This document shows, piece after piece, positions 1 through 5,851 of a DNA stretch of 12,399 nt. Made by a program: the position numbers and the translations under genes. Position 1 is the first letter of the stretch, and every line of letters starts with the position of its first letter. Source of the stretch: Clostridia bacterium (GTDB lineage Bacteria; Bacillota; Clostridia; Christensenellales; UBA3700); NCBI GenBank assembly GCA_029067255.1, contig JAIEEW010000008.1:1-12399 (forward strand), written 5' to 3'. The notes beneath the pieces are model-generated. The model saw nothing but the letters and a program-made list of their open reading frames with translations, was not told the origin of the DNA and ran no database searches.

Positions 1-20
1 ATTTAAATCAAAAACATAAA

Positions 21-29
21 TTATCCACA
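21..29 (+). promoter_or_regulatory. Perfect DnaA-box consensus (TTATCCACA)
   Basis: TTATCCACA matches the canonical DnaA box exactly, in the AT-rich stretch just beyond the terminator. I found no cluster of further boxes in the bases available, so it is not evidence of an origin. It could be an isolated regulatory or titration site, belong to a cluster beyond the edge, or be chance. Confidence 0.35.
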
Positions 30-30
30 A

Positions 31-77
31 TAAAAAAAAGAATAACCGACCCATATCTAAAAAATATTAGGTCGGTT
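31..77 (-). terminator. Rho-independent terminator of the efp transcript
   Basis: On the minus strand the stem AACCGACC (77-70) pairs with GGTCGGTT (51-44) across an 18-base AT-rich loop and is followed by ATTC and a run of eight T (39-32). The G+C-rich 8-bp stem plus T tract is the usual intrinsic terminator form. It sits about 70 bases past the efp stop and closes the transcription unit. Confidence 0.85.
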
Positions 78-93
78 GAATACATTACATAGA

Positions 94-111
94 CAATTGC
101 TACCGCAATTG
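94..111. repeat. Inverted repeat CAATTGC / GCAATTG downstream of efp
   Basis: Seven-base arms with a four-base loop (TACC on the plus strand). It stands between the palindrome at 122-140 and the terminator. There is no T-run after it on either strand, so it is not itself a terminator. Function unknown. Confidence 0.45.
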
Positions 112-121
112 CCAAAAGTAT

Positions 122-140
122 ACAACTTAAATTAAGTTGT
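122..140. repeat. Perfect AT-rich palindrome just after efp
   Basis: ACAACTTAA and TTAAGTTGT flank a single central base, 8 bases beyond the efp stop. As RNA it could form a short weak hairpin; no T-run follows on the minus strand. It could protect the 3' end of the efp message, or be chance in AT-rich DNA. Confidence 0.45.
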
Positions 141-147
141 TAAAATT

Positions 148-714
148 TTATACTCTGGACATATAAGTTCCGGTACGAGTATCAACTCTTATAGTATCGC
201 CTTCGTTTACGAACAACGGAACTTGCAAAGTATATCCTGTCTCCAATGTAGCAGGTTTGGTTGCGCCTTGCGTAGTATTACCTTTTGCTCCGGGTTCGCA
301 GTGCGTAATCAAAAGTTCTACAAAGTTTGGCGGTTCAACCGAGAATGGAGTTCCGTTGTAGAAAGATACGGTTACTTCTCCGTTTTCCATAACGTACTTG
401 AGCGCGTCTTCAACGCTTTCGCCGTTGATAGGCAACATATCGTACGATACTGGATCCATAAAGTAGTACAAATCGCCGTCGTTGTAAGAATATACCATAT
501 TCTTATGTTCAATGTGAGCGGTCGGGAACTTTGCCGTCGGGTTGAAAGTCATTTCAACGGTACCGCCGTTGATAACGTCTCTGAGTTTTGTGCGAACAAA
601 AGCGGCGCCCTTGCCCGGTTTAACGTGCAAAAAGTCAACAATAGTAACAACTTTTCCGTCCATTTCAAACGTAACGCCCTTTCTAAAATCGCCTGCCAAT
701 ACGAAATCAGCCAT
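148..714 (-). CDS. efp: Elongation factor P
   Basis: EF-P binds between the P and E sites and relieves ribosomes stalled on consecutive prolines. The 188-residue protein has the usual three beta-barrel domains. Domain I holds the exposed loop HVKPGKGAAFVRTKL, where K35 (second Lys of KPGKG) aligns with modified Lys34 of E. coli and Lys32 of B. subtilis. YYFMDPVSYDMLPI marks domain II, and the C-terminal barrel ends with the family motif TGYTLQVPLFVNEGDTIRVDTRTGTYMSRV region. The loop resembles the Bacillus type (5-aminopentanol) more than the E. coli beta-lysyl type; the modifying enzymes are not in this window. The ATG has GGAGG seven bases upstream. Last gene of the block; a terminator follows. 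Confidence 0.98.
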   Translation of the reverse strand: MADFVLAGDFRKGVTFEMDGKVVTIVDFLHVKPGKGAAFVRTKLRDVINGGTVEMTFNPTAKFPTAHIEHKNMVYSYNDGDLYYFMDPVSYDMLPINGESVEDALKYVMENGEVTVSFYNGTPFSVEPPNFVELLITHCEPGAKGNTTQGATKPATLETGYTLQVPLFVNEGDTIRVDTRTGTYMSRV

Positions 715-735
715 AAAATACCTCCGATTATATGT

Positions 736-1770
736 TTATAATATTATTAATTTTTTCTCTGCATTAGTCAAGTTATTGACTGAATTTTCGGTTATTTGAA
801 CCATATCTTCTATTCTTACTCCGAATTCCCCGTCAATATACAGACCGGGTTCAATGGTAACTATCATATTTTTTTCAAGCAGCCTTTCTTCTCTCGGCGT
901 AAGTCCTACGCCTTCGTGAATATCTATGCCTACTCCGTGTCCCAACGAATGCGTAAAATACTGGTCAAGATTCTCGCGCGCAAAATAATCTCTTGCAATT
1001 TTGTCGCCGTCTTTACCTTTTATCCCAGATTTTATACCTTCGAGAGCCAGTCTTTGCGCTGTCAATACGTTATTGTATATGTCCGCTTGTCTTTCGCTAA
1101 TTTGTCCATATCCGACCGTACGCGTCATATCTGAGCAGTAACCGTTGTATCTCGCGCCGATATCCATAGTTATCAAATCGCCGCATTTCAATTTTCTTTC
1201 GCTTCTGTGAGCGTGCGGACTTGCCGTATGCTCGCCAAAAGCAACTATGCTGTCAAAAGCGGGTTCGCAACCGTTTTTTTGCATAATATATTCGATATAT
1301 GCCGATAATTCTATTTCGCTTATACCCAACTTTATGAATTTTAGGGCTTCTTCGAAGGCTTTTTCGGTTACTGATTGCGCCGATTTTATATTCTTGATCT
1401 CTTCAATTGTCTTTATATCTCTCAACGACGCTATTTTATCCGATATATCCACGAGTCTTCTGTCTTCCGAAAGCAATAATAGACTTTCATATTGTCTATA
1501 TGAAATATCGCTTTCAAAACCAATACTACCGTCTTCAAGAAGATTTGCGCTACTGTTTAAGTCTTGACATAGGACTTCGAAATTATCACTTAATTTCTGC
1601 TTTGCTTCAAGATAATAACGCATATCTGTCAAGAAATACGCATGGTTTTTCGTGATTATGATTTGACAGTTTGACGACGAATATCCCGATAAATACAAAG
1701 TATTTGAAGGCAACAAAATTATTAGGTTGTCCGTTTCTGCGATATCGTACAGTCTTCTGCAAACATTCAT
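736..1770 (-). CDS. M24-family Xaa-Pro-type aminopeptidase
   Basis: A cytoplasmic metallopeptidase of the creatinase/prolidase class that removes N-terminal residues before proline or cleaves Xaa-Pro dipeptides. The ORF opens at 1776 (346 residues); numbering below uses that start. Residues 1-115 form the creatinase N-terminal domain. The pita-bread catalytic domain follows with all five metal ligands: D205 (MDIGARYNG), D216 (CSDMTRTVG), H280 (HSLGHGVGIDIHE), E309 (TIEPGLYI) and E323 (RIEDMVQIT). The two ATGs (1776 and 1770, residue 3) lack a ribosome site; the predicted transcription start coincides with the second, so I place the start there (344 residues). It is followed after 21 bases by efp, as yqhT is in Bacillus. 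A supply of proline peptides beside a factor for polyproline translation is a suggestive but unproven link. Confidence 0.92.
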   Translation of the reverse strand: MNVCRRLYDIAETDNLIILLPSNTLYLSGYSSSNCQIIITKNHAYFLTDMRYYLEAKQKLSDNFEVLCQDLNSSANLLEDGSIGFESDISYRQYESLLLLSEDRRLVDISDKIASLRDIKTIEEIKNIKSAQSVTEKAFEEALKFIKLGISEIELSAYIEYIMQKNGCEPAFDSIVAFGEHTASPHAHRSERKLKCGDLITMDIGARYNGYCSDMTRTVGYGQISERQADIYNNVLTAQRLALEGIKSGIKGKDGDKIARDYFARENLDQYFTHSLGHGVGIDIHEGVGLTPREERLLEKNMIVTIEPGLYIDGEFGVRIEDMVQITENSVNNLTNAEKKLIIL

Positions 1771-1776
1771 ATCCAT

Positions 1777-1805
1777 ATTTTACCATAAATTTGTTCGTAT
1801 GTAAA
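1777..1805 (-). promoter_or_regulatory. Extended -10 promoter of the peptidase-efp pair, apparently giving a leaderless mRNA
   Basis: On the minus strand TTTACA (1805-1800), a 17-base spacer and TAAAAT (1782-1777) with an upstream TGG (extended -10, TGnTAAAAT) form a good sigma-A promoter. Counting from the -10, position +1 falls at 1770, which is the A of an in-frame ATG of the peptidase. No Shine-Dalgarno sequence precedes either candidate ATG. Confidence 0.6.
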
Positions 1806-1839
1806 GTACAAAACTTATTTATATATAAAACACAGACTA

Positions 1840-2694
1840 TTATTTTGCAAGCGAATCGTAATAAGTTTTCATAGCCAGAGCGTCGCGAGTTTGAGTACCT
1901 GCGGATTCGCAAACAATATACGGATTGAGTTTATATTGCGCAAAAACTTCCATAAGCGGTTCAAAAGGCGGACCGTAAATATCATCTTCAAACGTAAGAT
2001 GTCTTAATTCGCCGTTGGACGTGTATTGAATTTTGGAAAAATGAACGTGCATCCTATCGGTCTTACTCTCGCCTACGCCTTCCAAAAGCCTGTCTATCGT
2101 CCGCTTATAATCGTCTTGGGTAAAATAAATTCCGCAATCTCTGCTATTCAAATGTCCGAAATCTATGCAAGGCACTATATTTTCATCTCCGATATTGCAC
2201 ATGGCTATTATTTCTTCCAAATCTCCTAGTTGCGCTTTCTTGCCCATTGTTTCAGGACATAGCAGCAAATCAGAATATCCGTTTTCTTCTTTGAGTTTCA
2301 ACACTTCTTCAAATCTTTTCAAAAGCGTAACCATCGCTTCGTTTCTAGCGCTTTTTAGCGGACTTCCGGGATGAAAAACGCATCTTTTTCCGCCAAATGC
2401 TTTTAACGCGGCAAGCGAATCCATAATATACCTGTGATTGTTCTCCGCTTTTTGCTCCTCTTGCGTCGCCAAATTTATAAAGTAAGGAGCGTGAACGCTT
2501 ATTTCTACGCTATTTTTGGCAAACTCTTGTCCTATTTCATTGGCAGTTGAAGATTTTATTTGAACTCCTCTCCCGAATGAGTATTCAAAGCAGTTCAATC
2601 CTTGTTCGCTCAGCCATTTGCCCGCTTCAATAGTGTGTTTATAACCGCTTTGCGCAAATTGTTCGCATAATCCGCTTGGACCGAATTTTATCAT
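1840..2694 (-). CDS. Endonuclease IV-like TIM-barrel protein (AP endonuclease family 2)
   Basis: The 284-residue protein has the fold and metal-site pattern of endonuclease IV (Nfo), which cuts DNA at abasic sites. Visible ligands are H68 (VHAPYFINLA), H108 (VFHPGS), E148 (CPETMGK), D178 and H181 (CIDFGHLNSR), H216 (MHVHFSK), H232 (LRHLTFEDD) and E263 (VCESAG). The Asp of the canonical D-R-H motif (D229 of E. coli Nfo) is replaced by Leu230, as in my recollection of a clostridial subfamily that starts MIKFGPSG and carries a KHLTFED motif. Activity on abasic DNA is therefore plausible but not assured; another phosphodiester or sugar substrate is possible. GAGGTG precedes the ATG and overlaps the ribF stop, so it is co-transcribed with ribF. 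I withhold the nfo symbol for these reasons. Confidence 0.85.
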   Translation of the reverse strand: MIKFGPSGLCEQFAQSGYKHTIEAGKWLSEQGLNCFEYSFGRGVQIKSSTANEIGQEFAKNSVEISVHAPYFINLATQEEQKAENNHRYIMDSLAALKAFGGKRCVFHPGSPLKSARNEAMVTLLKRFEEVLKLKEENGYSDLLLCPETMGKKAQLGDLEEIIAMCNIGDENIVPCIDFGHLNSRDCGIYFTQDDYKRTIDRLLEGVGESKTDRMHVHFSKIQYTSNGELRHLTFEDDIYGPPFEPLMEVFAQYKLNPYIVCESAGTQTRDALAMKTYYDSLAK

Positions 2695-2702
2695 TTTTCA
2701 CC

Positions 2703-3626
2703 TCATAATTCGCTATTCAAAGCGAATTCAATATCTTTTGAAATTTGTTTTGCAAGATCTTCTTTAGTAGAAAACTTACGTATATCCCGTATTTTTTCTA
2801 AAAATTCGACTATTATCTTTTTTCCATAAATATCTTTATTATAATATAGCACGTGGCTTTCAATATTAAAATTTCCGTCGTCGAAAGTCGGATGTTCTCC
2901 CACGTTTGTTACTGATTTCAACCAAACGCCATCCACGCGCGTTCTCGTATAGTAAACGCCCGCTTTTATTTTTAATTTATCTGCAGGATATTCGAGATTA
3001 GCAGTCGCAAACCCGATATTTCTTCCCCTTTGTGAACCGTGTACCACCTGCCCTATAATAAAGTAAGGTTGAACCAGTAAATCATTGACTTTATTCAAGT
3101 TGCCTTCCAAAAGCAAATTTCTAATATCAGTCGAAGCGATTTTTTTGCCATTTTCTTCAGCAAAATCAACAACATTCAGTTCTATCGAGTTCTCTTCGCA
3201 CCATTTTTTAAGTAAATCTACGTTTCCTTCGCCGTATCTGCCAAACGTATAGTCTTTACCGACTGCTATTCCCTTAATCGACACATACTTAATAAAATTA
3301 TTAAGAAAATCAATAGGAGAAAGTTGAGAAAAGTATTCGTCGAATTGCGTTTTTATGCAAAAGTCAACGTGTAAGTTGTCAAGTTTATATAACCTTTCTT
3401 CAAACGTCAAAATTTGCCCGCTTTCTTTTCTTAGCAATTCAAACGGAGAATTTGAAAAGGTAAAAACGGCGCTTGAACATGAATTTTTGAAAGCCATCTG
3501 TTTACACTCGTTGATAAGTTTTATATGTCCCTTGTGAATGCAGTCAAAAAACCCTAGCGCTACAACCAAATCGCATTGACTCTGTTCTCCGTATTCAATT
3601 GTCTTTATCCCTTTCCATCTACTCAT
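2703..3626 (-). CDS. ribF: Bifunctional riboflavin kinase / FAD synthetase RibF
   Basis: RibF makes FMN from riboflavin and FAD from FMN using ATP. The N-terminal FAD synthetase domain has the nucleotidyltransferase motif GFFDCIHKGH (HxGH at 31-34), VGKDYTFGRYGEG and IASTDIR (163-169). The C-terminal riboflavin kinase domain begins near residue 185, with RGRNIGFATAN (about 200-210) and ESH (256-258) holding the catalytic glutamate. The usual GFPTAN reads GFATAN here (Pro to Ala); the Thr and Asn that contact Mg-ATP are kept. I start at the ATG at 3626 (307 residues), preceded by GGAG and one base after the truB stop. An upstream ATG at 3665 lies inside truB and would add 13 non-family residues. 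The TGA stop overlaps the ribosome site of the next gene. Confidence 0.96.
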   Translation of the reverse strand: MSRWKGIKTIEYGEQSQCDLVVALGFFDCIHKGHIKLINECKQMAFKNSCSSAVFTFSNSPFELLRKESGQILTFEERLYKLDNLHVDFCIKTQFDEYFSQLSPIDFLNNFIKYVSIKGIAVGKDYTFGRYGEGNVDLLKKWCEENSIELNVVDFAEENGKKIASTDIRNLLLEGNLNKVNDLLVQPYFIIGQVVHGSQRGRNIGFATANLEYPADKLKIKAGVYYTRTRVDGVWLKSVTNVGEHPTFDDGNFNIESHVLYYNKDIYGKKIIVEFLEKIRDIRKFSTKEDLAKQISKDIEFALNSEL

Positions 3627-3627
3627 A

Positions 3628-4518
3628 TCAATCTCCGAGATAACAAATGGATTTAGCGATTCCATCTTTGATTTTTAGAATAAACGCTAAATCGTCCATA
3701 TAATTTGCGCTATAATTTCCGTCTTTCATATTTATGCTTACGCTTCTACCGTTTCTTATCTTAAAATACTCGTTTTCGCTTAATTCAAGCGACGGCATAA
3801 GTGCGTTTACAAGATTAGACGCATCTATTACGCATTCAATAGGTCGCGTCAAAAATTCATCAAGTTCATAAGTATAATTTTCGTCTATCTTAAATCCGCC
3901 GCATTCTGTACGCACAAGTTCAGACATATAAGCGACGCTTCCCGCGCTTTCGGCAATATCCCTGCAAATGCTTCTAATGTAAGTTCCGCCGCCGCATATT
4001 ATCGAAAGCGTTATATCCTTGCAATATTCGCCGTCCAACGTTCTGTCAACAACGGCTATATCTTTTATAAAAACATCTTTCGCTTTGATATCAAAATCAT
4101 AGCCTTTTCTAGCCAAATCGTATGCTCGCCTTCCATTGATATTAACAGCGCTGTATTTTGGCGGAACTTGCTTAATATTTCCTATAAACTCAGGCAAAAT
4201 ATCAACTATGTGTTGATATTTTGGCAAATTGGCAGTTTTGGTTAATTCTCCTGTGGCGTCTATAGTATCACGTTCTTCTCCAAAAACAAACTTAGCCGTA
4301 TAAGTTTTTTCTTTTTTAAGCGCAAAATCAAACAGCCTTGTCGCGTTGCCGAAAGCAATGATAAGTATGCCGCTTGCCATTGGATCCAACGTTCCCATGT
4401 GTCCGCATTTAATTTTGTGGTTTATGGCCCGAGAATAAGCGTTTCGGCATTTTATTACGACGTCGCTTGATGAAATCCCAACTGGCTTATTTATAATAGC
4501 GATATGTTTTTTACTCAT
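3628..4518 (-). CDS. truB: tRNA pseudouridine(55) synthase TruB
   Basis: TruB converts U55 of the tRNA T-loop to pseudouridine. The 296-residue protein begins with the typical substrate-binding strand (IAIINKPVGISSSDVV) and carries the catalytic motif GHMGTLDPMASGIL (39-52) with Asp45 as nucleophile. KKEKTYTAKFVFGEERDTID and the later CGGGTYIRSICRDIAE match the conserved second and third motifs. A C-terminal extension from about residue 235 corresponds to a small PUA-like or truncated C-domain. The start overlaps nrnA by four bases without a strong ribosome site, suggesting coupling. The TGA stop is one base from the chosen ribF ATG. Confidence 0.97.
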   Translation of the reverse strand: MSKKHIAIINKPVGISSSDVVIKCRNAYSRAINHKIKCGHMGTLDPMASGILIIAFGNATRLFDFALKKEKTYTAKFVFGEERDTIDATGELTKTANLPKYQHIVDILPEFIGNIKQVPPKYSAVNINGRRAYDLARKGYDFDIKAKDVFIKDIAVVDRTLDGEYCKDITLSIICGGGTYIRSICRDIAESAGSVAYMSELVRTECGGFKIDENYTYELDEFLTRPIECVIDASNLVNALMPSLELSENEYFKIRNGRSVSINMKDGNYSANYMDDLAFILKIKDGIAKSICYLGD

Positions 4519-5477
4519 AATTCGTCGCGGCAGGCTTTAAGAAGTTTGTCCTTTACGTCTTCGTAAAAGCCTGAAATTCTGCATCCGCTAGCATTTTTAT
4601 GTCCGCCGCCGCCAAAACATCCCGCTATTCTTGTAGCGTCAACTTTGTCCGACGTGCGAACGCTAATTTTGAAATTATTCGGATTTTCTGTTTGAGTTAT
4701 CGACACTGCGATTTCAACTCCTGCTATATCCCTAATAAAGTTTATTGCGCCTTCGGTATTGTCCGACGTAGTTCCTGTCGAACTAAAATCTTCGTCGGTA
4801 AAGGTAATCAATCCTATCTTACCGTCTTCAAAAAATTTCGCTTTAGACAAAACTCTCGCTCTTAGCAAAAATGTATTCATCGGAACCGATTTAAGAAAGT
4901 ATTCGCAAACGTCGCTTGCAGAAAAATTATATTTAATCAACTCAGACGCGATAAAATGAGTTTGAGTTGATACACTAGAAAAAGTAAATCCGCCACTGTC
5001 TGTAACAAGTCCGCTATAAAGCAGTTTTGCAACTATGTCGTCAAAACAATGTTTTTTCTCGTCCAACGCTTTAATAATCTTAAACATTACTTCGCACGTT
5101 GCGCTCACGCCCGGCTCAATAATATTGATTTTTCCATATCTTGAATTTGTCTTGTGATGATCGATATCAACGTTTAGTTTTGATTTTACAAAAAGATTGA
5201 AATATTTTCCCAATCTGTCCATATCTGCGCAATCGCAAGCAATAGCGAGATCGCATTTTGTACTCTCATATTTGTTATAATTATCGCTTCCTTCCAAGAC
5301 TCTCAATGAATCTTTAATATTGCTGTCGCAATACAAATAAACGTCTTTTTTACCGTACAGTTTCAACGCTCGATAAAGAGCGAGAGCGCTTCCGCATGTA
5401 TCCCCGTCCGGATTTTGGTGGGATATAATAGCGATAGTTTCGCTTGAATTTACTGCTTTGATAAAATCATTGTACAT
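4515..5477 (-). CDS. nrnA: Bifunctional oligoribonuclease / pAp phosphatase NrnA (DHH-DHHA1)
   Basis: NrnA degrades short RNA oligonucleotides and dephosphorylates 3'-phosphoadenosine-5'-phosphate, replacing Orn/CysQ functions in Firmicutes. The 320-residue protein has all the metal-binding DHH motifs: HQNPDGDTCGS (H20, D24, D26), CDCAD (D82), DHH (106-108) and D160 in VTDSGGF. The DHHA1 substrate-binding domain ends with FGGGGHKNASG (288-298). The length is typical. The ATG overlaps the rbfA stop, with GGTGA as ribosome site, and its TGA overlaps the truB ATG (ATGA). nrnA between rbfA and truB is common in Clostridia. Confidence 0.95.
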   Translation of the reverse strand: MYNDFIKAVNSSETIAIISHQNPDGDTCGSALALYRALKLYGKKDVYLYCDSNIKDSLRVLEGSDNYNKYESTKCDLAIACDCADMDRLGKYFNLFVKSKLNVDIDHHKTNSRYGKINIIEPGVSATCEVMFKIIKALDEKKHCFDDIVAKLLYSGLVTDSGGFTFSSVSTQTHFIASELIKYNFSASDVCEYFLKSVPMNTFLLRARVLSKAKFFEDGKIGLITFTDEDFSSTGTTSDNTEGAINFIRDIAGVEIAVSITQTENPNNFKISVRTSDKVDATRIAGCFGGGGHKNASGCRISGFYEDVKDKLLKACRDEL

Positions 5478-5851
5478 TATTCACCCGAATTTTTGTTTTC
5501 TTGATTTTCAGCGGAATGAATTTCGTCGATTATTTTTGAAATTTTTCTGCCGTAACTTATACTATTATCGTATATAAATCTAAGCGCAGGCATATTTCTG
5601 AGTTTAATTTTTGACTTCAAACAAGATTTGATATACCCTTCGGCGCTGTTCAAACCGTCAAGTATATCTTTTTCGCTTCCTTCTCCGCCCAAAACGCTTA
5701 TATAAATTTGAGCCAAAGTCAAATCTCTGTCAACTTGCGCGTCGGTTACGCAGATCATCCTACCCGCAACTCTCGGGTCGCTTATGCCGTCCCTGAGAAT
5801 TACGGATAACTGTTTTTTTAATTCTGCGTTGATTCTTTCAATCCTACTCAT
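5477..5851 (-). CDS. rbfA: 30S ribosome-binding factor RbfA
   Basis: RbfA is a small KH-fold assembly factor that binds the 30S neck near the 5' end of 16S rRNA and is needed for maturation and cold growth. The 124-residue protein has family landmarks: the opening RIERINAELKKQLSVILRDG, the SDPRVAGRMICVTDAQVDRDL strand region, and the C-terminal ALRFIYDNSISYGRKISKII. A short polar tail ends it. It starts 8 bases inside infB, and its TAA shares one base with the nrnA ATG (TAATG), so three genes are tightly coupled here. Confidence 0.96.
   Translation of the reverse strand: MSRIERINAELKKQLSVILRDGISDPRVAGRMICVTDAQVDRDLTLAQIYISVLGGEGSEKDILDGLNSAEGYIKSCLKSKIKLRNMPALRFIYDNSISYGRKISKIIDEIHSAENQENKNSGE

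Noticed and set aside
3627..3665. Upstream ATG for RibF at 3665
   Set aside because: It lies inside truB and adds residues not seen in RibF; GGAG before 3626 supports the shorter form.
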